DNA from: Cotesia glomerata
Taxonomy: Eukaryota; Arthropoda; Insecta; Hymenoptera; Braconidae
Direction of reading: 5' to 3'
Length of the DNA stretch: 64,000 nucleotides
Assembly: GCF_020080835.1 (NCBI RefSeq)
Contig: NC_058162.1
Location: forward strand, 7,083,323 to 7,147,322
A program made the position numbers and the translations under genes. Positions 34,619-47,900 of this stretch are shown piece after piece. Position 1 is the stretch's first letter. Every line of letters starts with the position of its first letter. The notes beneath the pieces are model-generated. The model was not told the DNA's origin and searched no databases. It saw nothing but the letters and a program-made list of their open reading frames with translations.

Positions 34619-35021
34619 AGGTAGTTGTTGCGTGATAGGCATTTCAACAGAAAGTCATGAAATTTTTTTTATTGAAAGATAAATATATTAATAAATCACT
34701 ACCAGAATTTCAGATCAACTGACCGCACCGTTTTTGAGTAATTAATTTTCGAAATTGCATCTTTTACACGTAGAGGTATAGAGAGATGATAAAGTTAGGA
34801 TAAAATCTTCCGTACCACTCGAGTGGGCCAAAGATTTCATACTAACTTTACCATCTCTCTATACCTCTACGTGTAAAAGATGCAATTTCGAAAATTAATT
34901 ACTCAAAAACGGTGCGGTCAGTTGATCTGAAATTCTGGTAGTAATTTATTAATATATTTATCTTTCAATAAAAAAAATTTCATAATTTTCTGTTGAAATG
35001 TCTTTCACGCAACAACTACCT
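34619..35021. mobile_element. 403-bp foldback MITE with AGGTAGTTGTTGCG ends
   Basis: Arms of about 185 bp are nearly perfect reverse complements (ends AGGTAGTTGTTGCGTGA and CACGCAACAACTACCT). TA flanks both ends (34617-34618 and 35022-35023). The centre is a short spacer around CCACTCGAGTGG. It sits about 300 bp after the first coding Phactr exon and shares termini with 5637-6153. Confidence 0.9.
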
Positions 35022-35628
35022 TAATGGGCTTATGATTATAACGCCTATTCTCTTGAGAATTTTTTGAATAACCGAATTTTAAAATGTGAAAAAAATTCTT
35101 GCCTTTCATGGTTATCTCTTGTTCAATTGAAAAATTTTCAGTTCTAACTACAAGTTTATGATCGACAAATTCAGGAAAATTTTTCACGCCTCCTAGGGTT
35201 CGAAGCATCTTAATTTTTTTTTAGATTCTTAGAAAGTGAATACAGAGGCTCAGAAAAATTATAAAACTTCTAGCGTGGCGTCTTTGTATTCTAAAGAGGA
35301 AAGTTGGGGTAAATTTTCATTGCAAACAAAAATAAAGAAAATAGTTTTAGTTATTTTACGAGTTCTATGAAAACCAGAGTGAAAAAAAATTTTTTAGAAT
35401 AAAATAATCTTCTTGCCACAAAAACATATATTTTTGATAAAAAATTTTCTTATCGAAATAGTTCGTCGAATAGATCAAAATTATTTTTACTTAATTCAAT
35501 TGAAGCTATTCATATATTTAAATATTTCATATTAAAGGCCGATATTCTTTTTATTGATGTCATTTTATCAAAAACTTAACAAATTGAATGATTCATTTAA
35601 AATTCTTTCGTCAAAAATTTTTTTTCTA

Positions 35629-35789
35629 CACTGAAAAAAAAAATTAACTTGATTCAAGAGAAAAATTCTTGAACCAAGAAAATAATTTTGAAGAGGGTTA
35701 TTGTCTTGAATCAAGTAAAATTTTCTTAAATCAAGAAGATAAGTTCTTCAAAATTATATACTTGATTCAAGAACATTTTTTTTTCTGTG
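35629..35789. mobile_element. 161-bp CACTG-family MITE (best-bounded copy)
   Basis: The ends CACTGAAAAAAAAAATTAAC and TTTTTTTTTCTGTG are flanked by TA (35627-35628 and 35790-35791). The subterminal AACTTGATTCAAG and CTTGATTCAAGAAC are inverted repeats. Confidence 0.82.
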
Positions 35790-36529
35790 TAAACAATGTT
35801 TTTTTTTCTCAATATAAATATAATTTTTTTAAAAAATATCTTTGATATTTTTCTAAAAAGAAACTTCTTGATATTTTTAGTGTACAATTATACATACGCA
35901 ATTATAACTATCAACTGTTAAGTAGATTAATAGTCGATAAAAAATAATAATCGAATACCCTGAACTGACTCATCCATCCATATTAATATATAAATAAATA
36001 CATAAATATGAATGTTTAATTTACTTGTAATCTCTTGAGTCATGGGAGTTTATAAAGCATCCTACTATAGGGATTGCATCACAATTGCAGTACATATAGT
36101 TATAATACATATATACAACTCCTCTACTATCCATGCAACTGTATACGCAACGTTGCCGCAACTATGGCGACCATGAGCTTTAATTGCTACACAGTTTAGT
36201 ATTGGGTAAAGTAAATATCAGAAAGGTACCCACGATAATGAATAAATACAAAAGACAAATTCAAATACATACACTGAGATACTTTAATTCCTTAATTCCT
36301 TCTTTATACTTAGTAATTGTTAATACTTAATTATTAACTAACCAACCACTCGACTACTTGACTCTTAATTGCGGTTACCCAAGATTAAAACACTTTGAAT
36401 AATTTGCTACATTTAATGTATGATAATAATAATAATAACTGGTGAATAGAAGTGAAGCCTCAAGGCGATAAATCTTGAGCCACTTTCTTCTTGTTACTTT
36501 TTTCTGGTGTTATTATTTTTAAAAAAATT

Positions 36530-36665
36530 CGCTGACCACGCGAGAGATAGCGCCGCTGGGAAAGGTCCCAGATAAATGGCAACAGCGCTGGCGGAAATCA
36601 TTCATTGAGCCAGGAGCCGCCAGTCTGGACAGCATCACCATCACCCGAGCTACTCTCTGTACCCA
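36530..36665. promoter_or_regulatory. GC-richer island in the Phactr intron
   Basis: A sharply bounded block that is about half G+C, with CGCGAGAGATAGCGCCGCTG near its start, stands in AT-rich intron. It has no long frame on either strand. It may be an alternative promoter, an enhancer, or a non-coding exon; the strand is unknown. Confidence 0.35.
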
Positions 36666-39600
36666 GCCTGTATTCGATATATATATGTCATTCTCAGATA
36701 AACTGATACATTAATGTATACAATATAATACAATCATAAATATAATATGAATATTAACATGAACACATGCAATATCAGTACAGAGAATTGAATTTGTGTG
36801 TTCTGCATTGACAAAAAATTTATATCAAAATATCGCGTTACTAATGCCAAAAGGGCGTATAAAAAAATTTATTTTGTTCTAGTCACAGTAGAAACCTTAA
36901 AAATTAAGAAATTTACTGTAGAAATACGAAACTAATTTTTTTTGATACGCTCTTTTGGTTTTAAGAAAAAAAATTCTTCGAGCCAGAAATGCTTTTATAC
37001 AAGAAAAATTTTTATTTTATTTTCTTTCTACATTTAAAATTTAATTTTTTAAGTTTTTGGCCATAAAAATAATAAAAAAAAAAACTGCATTCATAATATT
37101 CTAACTAAATTCAATAATTCTTTGAATTTTCGGAAATTTTCAATTTTTTTCTGAAGTTTAAAACGTTCCATTTTTGAAGCAACCAGAAAATAAAAATAAT
37201 TTTTTATATATGCCTTTTTGGCTTTAAGAAAAAAAAATTATAACAAGAAATACACGTATAAAAAGATTAAAAAAATATACAGAATTTCATTTTAGAAAAT
37301 ATTTTTATTTTCATTTTTAAATAGCTTAAAATATTTATGCATCTTTTTTTTTTTAATGTTTTCATTCGTTTATTTCTTATATATTTTAATATATCGAGAA
37401 TATTCTAACGCAATTTCGTATCTCAAAAATTGGTATACTCGAAAAGTAATGATATAAATATTTTCACTAATAATCAGATAGGTGATTTTTAAATAATTGT
37501 ATTTATTATCACACTTTAAAATTATTATTCAATGTATTTAAATAAAAATTTCACTATTAAAATAAGTCACATTTTTTTTTTTTTTAATTATGAAAGCATA
37601 AAAAGTAGTCAAAAAATAGAATTACAAAGTTCCATCAGAATACTTTTGATTTTAATCATAGTTAGATTGTATAAAATATATACAAAAAACGTCCAAAAGG
37701 TAGCTATTAAAAATTTATTATTAATTGATTTAATACATTTTCTATATAAATTATTTTAACGAAGGTATGTGATGCCTCAATATGTTCAGTTGTCAAGTTT
37801 GCTATTTGTATTTATATATCAGACTAACACAATAATAATCACATGAATAAGGATTCATCACATACTTGCACTCATGTGTACGGGTATGTATGAGTGTTAG
37901 TATTACTTTACTATTATTATTTATTATATACAATAAACTGCTAAACTTGCTGGACCGTCTCCAAACTCTCAATAAACTCATTTCATTTATTCAAGGTTTC
38001 TTACTGTATTTTTTACAGTAAGACTTTGTTAAGAGCCATCCAGACCCTTCATCCCTTGTCAGTTTTTTCTACCTGCTCATTCAGAACTGCATGTTGTTAA
38101 GATCACTACACCTGTTACTGCAATAGAAATGTAAGATACGTTGAAAAAAAAAAACTTGTGTCAGTCGATTGTAGGCAAACCGTTATATTATGTTAAATAA
38201 GATTTATTAATTTTTTGTTTAAACTCAATCTTATCTCTTATCTTATCTTGTCTTTCCTTTGGGTAACTTTCCATCATATCAATAATATAGACTTTGTTTC
38301 GATATTATTTATTTATGAGTCTTTTTTTATTCTCTTAGTTGTTATTTTTAGTAATTCATTCAAATTCTTTATGTTTCCGTGTTTTGAATAACTTGTTTAA
38401 AATTGCAAACAGAGTTGTAACAATTTAAATTAAAAAAAAAAAATATGATAATTAAATAACTTAATTTAATTCAATTTTAGAAAACAATATTAAGTAATTG
38501 TTTGATTTCATTTTCATGGTCACATGATTTTTTTTCTGTTAAACAATTAAAAATTAATTTTTTTTTTTCAAATTAATTTTCCAATAAATTTTAAAGCTTT
38601 CAGTTCTAATAACATTTTTGCTTACTAAAAATCGTTAATAAAATATTTTCAGATTTTACGAGTAGAAACTAACAAAAAAAATTATTTTAATATCAATTAA
38701 TTTTTTTAATAAGTATTTTTTATCAAACCATTGCCATTTTTTTTAATTTTTCTATTTTTGATATTTTGAAAAAGAACAAAAAATTGTACTATGTAAACTT
38801 ATTTTTTTTTTTTTTTAATTTAGACTGATTTATTTTTAAGAAAAAAAAATTTTTTATAGGTTGTGTCGTAATTATTAAACACTATAAATGTATCATAACT
38901 TCAACTGACATTTCCTATTATTAATAAATTAAAATGATACATCGGAAATAAATCACATTTCGATATAAATTTATTGTATGTTCGGAAATATTTATAATAC
39001 CAAACTGTCATTTATCTCGTAACTTTTTCATAAACCAAAAGAATTTTATTTCATTGTCATGACATTTATTATTTATTCCTGAAAATTGATTTCCATAAAT
39101 ATATATTTCATATTAAAGCAGCTACATATATCAAATCCTTCAAACAAAGGTCATCAGTGACAATGACTTAATACTTATCGACGAAAGAATTTTTTTTAAC
39201 ATTTTTTAGCAGAAAAGGAAAAAAAATTTATTCAATGAAAAAAATAATTAATTAGAACCGGATATTTCTCTATCCATTGGTATTGCACAACTTGCTCAAC
39301 ACCACAGTTGTGTGTAGCAGAAAAATAAAACTTTACATCACTAATCACATATAGTATATAGTAATTCTTTGTTAGGTGAGAAATTAATTATACGTCGAGT
39401 ATATAAAGGAGGAATCTTCTTATTGCATTGAGTCATAAGTAAAGTATTATCCAATAATTATTGTGTATTTAATATTATACATACATGCATCGTCATTTTA
39501 AATTACTTATCAAGGAAAAAAATTTAATTACCTCTGTTACTATTAAAAACACTTTTAATCATCGTTAGCAAAATATTTTTGTTTTAAAACTTAACTTCCT

Positions 39601-39779
39601 TATAAGGAGACGATTCAGTAATCATGTGCTCTCTGTCGGAGATTTTTAACATTAATTTTGGTCAAAAAATTATAACTGAACAAATATGACCATATCAAGC
39701 TATATATGTCCTGATATATCTTAATATAGCCTGATAAGGCCAATTTTTATAGATTTTCATTTCAAGCCATAGGTGGGCA

Positions 39780-40000
39780 TATCAAAAAGATTTTTCTTCC
39801 ATTTAATTTGAGTTGATATTCTAGCTAAAGAGTTGAAAGATACGGGAAAATTTATGATAATCTTTTTTATAGGAAATCAAATTCTCAACAAAAAAGATCA
39901 CGATCAATTTTTCCATATCTTTATTTCTTGTTTTTTCCGCATCTTCAATAATTAGCCCAGAATTTTAATTTAAAATTTTGAAACTAATATGATTAATTTA
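39780..40000 (+). repeat. Dispersed repeat unit, one of four in 39.8-47.3 kb
   Basis: The order GTTGATATTCTAGCTAAAGA, GAAAATTTATGATAA, TTTCTTGTTTTTTCCGCATC and TTAGCCCAGAATTTTAATTT recurs in diverged form at 42070-42220, 42500-42620 and 47037-47200, always on this strand. The family is not identified. Confidence 0.5.
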
Positions 40001-40023
40001 TCGTGAAAATGTTTTAATTTTCT

Positions 40024-40865
40024 AATAAAAATGTTTAAAAAAAATCTGGAAAACGGTTGACCCTAAAGGCCATCCTTGCAACTTCCCGCCAATTCCATAT
40101 CTAAACGCTTGAAATTGCACTTATGACGTTTCTGAGCTCTTCGAGCTCAAAAATACAATTTGTGTGTTATTTTGAGCTTTCCAAGCTCAAAGAAATAGCT
40201 TTTGTATGCTTTTGAGCTCTTCGAGCTCAAAAGGCTGATAGAAGTTTAATAAAACAGTATTTTTTGAATTTTCAAACTGCAATAATTTCTAAATGAATAA
40301 ATCGATTTTCACGCGGTTGGCAGTATTCCACGCACTTTTTCAAAATCTATTATATACTTTTGAACACAAACTGATCGAACCGAAAATTTTAGAGAAATTT
40401 GAAAAATTCACTTTTTCCGAATTTTTTCGACAACAATAACTCACGAACCAATCAACCAATTTTCACGTTCTTGGTAGCGATCGACGTGATTTTTTGGGCT
40501 CTAATAATTATTTTGTTTCGTCAAAAATGATCCGAAAAGAAATCTCGAAGTTATGTAAAAAAAACACTTTTTTTCGAAATTTTTCGTTTTCGATAACTCG
40601 AACGAATCAACCGATTTTGATGGGATTGGTGGCAATCGACGTGGTTTTTTAAGCTCAAGAGCTGATTAGTTTTTGGAATTGATCGGCGAAGCCGTTTAGA
40701 AGTTATTCCAAAATAACGATTTTTTGAAAATTTTATTTTTGAGATTTCTCAAAATCTAGCGAACAGAATCGATTCAAATTTTCACGAAATTTAATGGCAA
40801 TGATACTCTTTGGATCGCCACTTATTTCGATCCGATCGGCCGAGCCGTTCAAAAGTTATAAAAGG

Positions 40866-40927
<62 letters not shown>

Positions 40928-41090
40928 TACATACATACAGCGGCACGGACACCATCGCGGGAATAGTCAGAGAAGCTTCCTGTGACCTTAAAACGTCGAG
41001 ATCTGATGAAAACTCGATTTTCGAAAAACGGGGTAAAACCAACAACTTCTTGATTTTTGAAAATTTTCAATTTTCTTAGCGGGAAGTTAA
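40024..41090 (-). repeat. Microsatellite-bearing repeat, copy 1 (reverse orientation)
   Basis: It is the inverted counterpart of 43876-44700. Shared landmarks include AAAACGGTTGACC, CATCCTTGCAACTTCCCGC, palindromes of the form TTGAGCTCTTCGAGCTCAA, CAATCGACGTGG, AAAAGTTATAAAAGG, the CA/CATA tract, TGACCTTAAAACGTCGAGATC and AAAACGGGGTAAAACC. The two copies differ by many substitutions and by the length of the dinucleotide tract. Confidence 0.85.
40869..40939. repeat. (CA)n(CATA)n microsatellite
   Basis: About 27 CA units are followed by four CATA-type units, at the same internal position of the repeat as the TG tract at 43966-44046. Confidence 0.95.
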
Positions 41091-43555
41091 AAATTAAGTT
41101 GAATTTCATGATTTTTTTTTCTCGTCAAAACGAAAAATATTCTCAATTTGGTTACACAATAGAAATCGATGCAAAAAAGGGAAATAATATATGATAATCT
41201 TTTATAGAAATTATTTCCACAATTGTGCAAAATTCATATTAAACTAATAATATCATAAATATAAAAATTATATGTAAAAAATTCAACTTTGTAATATAAG
41301 TGTTGAAAAAAAAATTTTTACTTTTCAAAAAAAATTTTATATATTTTTGTAAGAAAATTGAAATGATATTTTGATGAATTCATCATTACAATGATTATAT
41401 GAATCTATATTTATTGAAAAATATGAATCCATAAAGATAAAATTCACGAGACTAAAATACCTTTTTTTTTGGTCGGGCAATAAATTTTTTCAAGGTCATT
41501 TAAATTAAAAAAATGAAAGGGTTGTTTGACATAACTTCAACAGGCCCTTAATTGGTGTCATAGTATTGATATGGAATACAAATAGGCCCCTGATTGAGCA
41601 ATTGAAGATATTTCACGGTATGAAAGCCATGAAAATTCGAAATGCACCTGTAAATATATTTTGAGAAGCGCAGGACAACCATTTATCGATCCTAACGCAC
41701 AGCAGCTTCGTATTCGCCGTCTGTTCGTAATTTTCCATACACCCTCTGACTCGACGGTGTAGATGCGAGATGCGAGTGTTGGTGTTAGTGTTAATATATA
41801 TGTATATGTACATAATAATAATATTTGTTCTCTTCGTTCCTATCCTGTTTCGTTCCTGCCAGACGCACAAGGTGTGTCATGTGCTTCTGTTAAAAAAGAC
41901 TCCTTTTTTGTACGCAGATGCTATCCTTTCCCGCACTTCTCTACAAAATTATCATATTTTTATAAAATTTATAAAAAATATTTTATACTGCCTTTGGAAA
42001 AATTTACATTAAAAATATTTACGAATTGTTTTATGTAGCAACAAAATTTGGTATTAAAAATTTTTTGATTTTAGTTCGACTTGACATTTTGGCTAAAGAG
42101 TTATCGATACAGGAAAATTGATAAGGACTTTCCTGGTAGAAGATTTAATTTTCTACAGAAATAGTCTCTTGTGGTTTTTTTTGTATCTCTGATATTTAGC
42201 CCAGAATTTCGATTCCAAGGTTTTAATGCAATTTTTAAAATTTATTGGAATGAGTTTAAATCTATATTATGGTTAATATGATAATATGGTCCGCGGAGTG
42301 TATGAGGCCCACCATTGCAAGCATCGAATGTTTGAAAACGATGCTTATAATTTCTAGCAGCAGGGCATAATTATCTTCTTTAGTAGTAATACTACAGAAA
42401 ATAATAATGGTACTACAAGAAAATTTCGCAATAATTTCATAATTTGAAACTAAAATAAGTAAACTATTTTTTCCGCCGAATATGATAAAACATAAGAGAC
42501 ACGAAACACTTGATGCATATTTTTTTTGTAGAGGGTTAAATTTCCTATAAAAAAAGGTTTATTATGATTTTTTCGTATTCTAAATACTTAGCCTAGAATT
42601 TGAGATTTGAAATTTGACAAATTATTTTATTTTTTACGTGGTCAATTATTTGAGAATTTATTAGAATTCTCCAGCAAAGTTATGTTAATAAATATTCGTC
42701 ATTATTAACTAATGACCGAATTTATATTTTAATAGTTTGTATTCAATACTAAAAGTACAATAACATAAAGTTCTTTCGGAAGTGAATTGAAAGTCTTCTC
42801 GAAAAATATTTCAAAGAAAAAATTCGGCCAGCCAAAAATTTTTGGCATCTTTTCGCTCAACGGAAAATTATTAATCATGTTTAGTAGAATTTTATTAAAA
42901 TTTTATTTAGTACAATTTACAATAAAAATGTATCCAGTTTTCGGTCGAGATTTCAATTATTGCCGTGCCAACATTTTTACAATTCAGATAACAACCAGTT
43001 CATTTATCAGGCAAAATATAAATCGCACAAATATTTACCAATCGTTTATTTATAAAAAACCAAAAAAAGAAAATAATAAAATTAACAAATTATTCTGTTG
43101 CCCGCAATTAAAAAATATTTGACGTTCTAATTAGCAATTAGTGGGATAAAAAATATTAAAAATAAATAGCTTTATAAAGTCTTTAATGGAAGTAGTTAAT
43201 ATTTTGTTCAGTTAATTATTATTAATTTTCTTAAAGTTGAGTTTATATTCTCTGTTTTTCGCTATTTTCGAGACAGGAACGTGTGTTCGTTTCATATATA
43301 ATACATTTTAACTTTAAATGAAACTAGATCAAAGCGCTTAACTATCTCGCTTTTTCTCATTATTTTATTTCACTTTTACACTTTTATTTATATACATATA
43401 TATTTATTTCACCTTTTATACTTAGTTTACGTACAGCGAAATTGGAAGCTGTTGAAAATAATGACAATGGTATACTCAACAAAGCTTGACGGTTCGTATT
43501 ATCGCTTTTCATAATGTATTATTATCATTTATCATCAATTTTGTTCAAGTGTTTT

Positions 43556-43557
<2 letters not shown>

Positions 43558-43630
<73 letters not shown>

Positions 43631-43632
43631 TT
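43558..43632. repeat. (AAT)n(ATT)n palindromic microsatellite
   Basis: About 11 AAT units run into about 13 ATT units, so the tract can fold on itself. A similar tract is at 50461-50516. Confidence 0.95.
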
Positions 43633-43875
43633 TTAGTCAAATTTATCTCTAATGACAAATTTAGATACGAATTTGAAAATAAATTGTCTATGTCTGGAGG
43701 GAATACAGGCTAACGAAATTATGAATAGAGAAAAAACTGTTGTATTAGACTGGATAGCCAATAAACTGAAAATTTTCAATGACTTACGCCAGAAAAATAT
43801 CTATAGAAATTATTATTATTATTATTTATTAAACTTTTTTCGATTACTGAAAAAATAATTTAAGTTATTGTTTTT

Positions 43876-43978
43876 ACCCCGTTTTTCGAAAATCGAGTTT
43901 TCATCAGATCTCGACGTTTTGAGGTCCTAGAAAGCTTCCCTGACTATTCTCGCGATGGTGTCTGTATGTATGTATGTA

Positions 43979-44050
<72 letters not shown>

Positions 44051-44700
44051 AACCTCTCATAACTTTTGAACGGCTTGACCGATTTGATCGCGGTTGGTGC
44101 CATTCGAAAGGGTTTGACTAAACTTAGATTTTGAATACGTTGGACTGATTCGGACCGATAGATTTTGAGAAATCTTAAAAAAAACTGCGAAAAAAAATTT
44201 TTTTAAATGTGGTTTTTTTTTTAATAACTTTCAAACGGCTTGACCGATCAATTCCAAAAACTAATCAGCTCTTAACATCGAAAAACCATATCGATCGCCA
44301 CCAAGCTGGTCAAAAACGGTTGATTCGTTCGTGAGTTATCGTTGACGGAAGAAATCGAAAAAAAGTATTTTTTTCAAATTACACCGAAATTTCCGGTCTG
44401 ATCAATTTGTGTTTAAAAATGTATCATAGAATTTGAAAAAATGCGTCGAATACTGCTAACCACGTGAAAATTGGTCCATTCATTCAAAAGTTATTGCGGT
44501 TTGAAAATTCAAAAAATAGTGTTCTATTAAACTTTCATCAGACTTTTGAGCTTGGAGAGCTCAAAACTACACGAAAATTATATTTTAAAGCTGGAAGAGC
44601 TCAAAAACGTAATAAGTGCAATTTTGAGCACTTACTTACGAAAATAGCGGGAAGTTGCAGGGATGGCCTTCAGGTTCAACCGTTTTCCTAATTTTTTTTA
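43876..44700 (+). repeat. Microsatellite-bearing repeat, copy 2 (forward orientation)
   Basis: It is the reverse-complement partner of 40024-41090, lacking about the first 60 bp of that copy's end. It carries the GTAT/TG tract and then alternating conserved words (CATAACTTTTGAACGGC, TTGACCGAT, CGTGAGTTATCG, GAGCTTGGAGAGCTCAAAAC, GCGGGAAGTTGCAGGGATGG). It has no convincing frame. Confidence 0.85.
43966..44046. repeat. (GTAT)n(TG)n microsatellite
   Basis: Five GTAT units precede about 32 TG units inside the repeat at 43876-44700. Confidence 0.95.
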
Positions 44701-44711
44701 GAATGTTTATT

Positions 44712-44908
44712 CATAGTAAAAAGTTTTGCGTCAATGCGCCAAAAAATTTTGTGTTAAAAATTTTTATGTTAAATATTCAACACTTTTTTGTGTCAATTTA
44801 ACACTTTTTTGTATTAATTTAACACAATAAATGTTAAATTTAGATATAAATGTGTTAAATATTTAACACAAAATTTTTTGACGCAATGACGCAAAATTTT
44901 TTACTGTG
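44712..44908. mobile_element. 197-bp foldback MITE with CA(C/T)AGTAAAAA ends
   Basis: The left end CATAGTAAAAAGTTTTGCG and the reverse complement of the right end CACAGTAAAAAATTTTGCG pair, as do the next 40 bp (TCAATGCGCCAAAAAATTTT against its partner). The centre repeats TTAACACTTTTTTGT. It directly abuts the repeat ending at 44700. Confidence 0.7.
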
Positions 44909-47900
44909 TTAATATTGACTTAAAAAATTATAAGTAATTTATCACAAATAATGAAACATGAAATTTATTACTGTTGATCAATTTAAATTACTCAATAAAA
45001 TTACCGATGAGGATGAATAAATATTGAAAGGTAATAAAAAAGTTATAGAACCCGATATAAAAAAAAAAAATTAGAAAACACTTTATTCGTATTCCTGTGT
45101 TTATATATTTAAATCTCCACATTGAAATGAAATGGCACGTTAAGATTGAAAGAGTGAACATGTAATTTATTTGTTGATCGCGCAAGAATGCCATCGATAA
45201 GCTATACTCCAACGTATCCTCTTGTTATACTATGTGGACGTATATGTAGACATTCTGTACACACCATGATACATAGTAGGTAAATAAAACAAAATAAAAA
45301 GAGTAAAGAGGACGATGCGTGACGCAACAAATAATTAGCTTGTGCCTGCTTGCAAGAATAGAAAAAGATGCATCGCGTGTTAGAACATAAAGCTACTTTT
45401 AATTTACGCTCAAAATACACACAAGTACAAGAGTACAGACTTTACTTTGAAGAAAAAAAAATAAAAAAAAATATCTTACAATAAACAATAATTACAAACA
45501 CTCGGGCTGAGCATGCGTTGTTAAAACAATTTTTTTTATCCAATGAGTATATTTTATTGCTCTTAAACTATTACTGTACTATACTGTGCTTACATGTATG
45601 CTTTGTATATTCATATGATACATAGTAAAGCTTAATGAGTGTAAATGAGACCCAAGTGTTATTCGAGAGCCCTTTGTACATCTACAGAGCGAGAGCATTC
45701 AACTCACTTGTAATTACCCGGGAATTATAAACTATAATTTATTGATGTATTAAATTATCTATGATATTTAACTATCAAATATTAATATGGCTTATGAAAT
45801 ATTTTTAGAGTTTTTTGCTCGTTAAATCTTCATAGCTTGCTACAGTCATTACAATTATGTTCATTTTTTTAAATTTTTTATTTCAATATTTTATTGTGAG
45901 AATTTTTAAAAAATAATTGTAAAAATTTGTAATTACTTTATTAAGTTTTTGTAAATAGTCAGTCAACTGTAATAATTTTTTTAGTAGATTTCTAACTATT
46001 GCTTTTGTCCTCATAGTGGAACTTTCGAAAAATTTTGCTATTTTTTGACTCAGTTCGTCGAGCTGATTCAGAAAATACATATGGTTCAAAAGTTTATATA
46101 TTTACGATATAACGCGCTGTTGTTCGTACTTTCGGTAATTTATTATCGTTGTTCGGACGATAGCGTCTCTAATTCGTAATGGATCTTCTCCAAACTCAAC
46201 ATACTTAATTTTTAGACGAATACCAAGGTCAAGTTCAAAAATGAGCTTAATTGGTCAAGTAGTTCAGAATTTACAGGGTTTCAAAATTTTCAAAATCGTA
46301 AAAATTCATATTTTGGCAGTTACTTTCGCGGATAACTTTTTCAGGTAGTACTACCGGTTTTAGAATTGACTTCAGAATTTAATGAAATTTGGCATATTGG
46401 TACTTTATAATATTATAATTAAGCAGTAAAATTTTTGGAAGCCTGTCAAGTCCTGAAAAAAATATATATTATCTGCATATTTTTGCTTTTACCATTGATC
46501 CTTATGGAGAATCACAGACTTTATTTTATTTAACAAAACTGGACGTTCAGATTCTTATAAAAATTAAGACAACGAGAGAAAATAACATCTAGAACATATT
46601 TAATAACAATCAGTATGGTTTCCAAGAATATAAGAATATTTATTAATAAAAAACATTCAAAATTTATCTCTGTCTCTCTTTCTCCAACGTGATTTAGTAC
46701 AGGGAAATCTACTACGTTAATCAAATAAGGTTAGGTTTTGGGATTTGACTCTTGTGGTAACGGTAGTACTACCTTAATGAAATAACTTATCGAATTTTTG
46801 TAAGTTGCATTTTAACGCCCATTAAACGAGCTTTAATTTTTATATCATTTTATTCTCCTCAACTGAAAATAACCTATTCGTCTGAAGATATTTAATGAAA
46901 TTTTACTATTGCATTCATTTTAACTTAGGAAGAAGGGATTCCATCAATGTGATTAAAGTATTTGTATTATTAGTGTTATGATTTTATTTAAGTAGAAAAT
47001 CCATTTCGACTGCCGAATGGCACTTTTTTTTATTTTACTTTGAGTTGATATTTGATTAAAAGGTCAGAAATACAGAAATACGAAAAAATTGACAACAACT
47101 TTTCTTGTAGGGATTTAATTTTCTACAAAAAACTTCTCTTATAATTTTTTCGTATCTTCAATATTTAGTCCATAATTTTAAATTTAAACTTTGACAAATT
47201 ATTTGCTGAAAAATATTCTATATTATAAATTAATAATCTAATTTCTATTTTTATAGTTTTGACTCAATACTAGAAGTATAATAACTCATAGTTCTGTCGA
47301 AAACGGGATAAAAGCTGTTAAGATCTGAATACTGTACGGAAAAATAAAACGTTTTCTTGAAAATTTACTTTAAAATATTCATAAAGTTCTTCCGTAGAAT
47401 TTTACTGAGCTGAAATATTTTACTCTTTTCAAGAAATTTTTGAATTTAAGAACCAGTTGTCTTCAAAATACTTTTCTTGGGTCAAAATTATAAGAAAAAA
47501 AAAACTACGAACTAACAAGAGTTTAAATTAAAATTTAAATGAATGACAATAACAAAAATAAAAAGAAATGACGTAATAACTGTAAAGATAGTACGTAGAC
47601 AATCGTTTGTACGTTTGTACGCATGTGTTTAGCCCTCTGTCAAGTGTAATGACCGGGAGTCATGAGCGAAAGTTTAATCTGAGGAGTATTATTATTATGA
47701 ACATAGTACACAGAAGTAAAGAGAGAACAACACAAAACAGAATATTATTATAAAATCTCTCACGATATTCCTCCTGGGAAATATATTTCAAACAACTGGA
47801 GAATCTTTGTATTTTATGTATCATCTCGCTGATATTCATACCCAAGATGCGTTCTCGGCAAAGAATTTTATTTTTACTTTATCGTAAATATAATGACGCG

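Noticed and set aside
40081..41088. AACTTCCCGC...GCGGGAAGTT as terminal inverted repeats of a transposon
   Set aside because: In both large copies the shared sequence continues about 50 bp beyond the AACTTCCCGC side, so this motif is internal at that end and does not define the element limit.
40791..41109. Four overlapping frames rich in His-Thr or Cys-Val
   Set aside because: They are translations of the CA/TG microsatellite and its repeat flanks, not genes.
42787..43122. 111-codon plus-strand frame, Lys/Asn/Phe-rich
   Set aside because: Composition follows the AT background, it does not begin with ATG, and no motif is seen.
43486..43713. 75-codon frame with poly-Asn and poly-Tyr
   Set aside because: It is the translation of the (AAT)n(ATT)n microsatellite.
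46343..46774. Third member of the AGGTAGT-ended family
   Set aside because: The right end (ACTACCTTA) fits, but the left candidate lacks the TA flank and the arms do not pair beyond about 12 bp.
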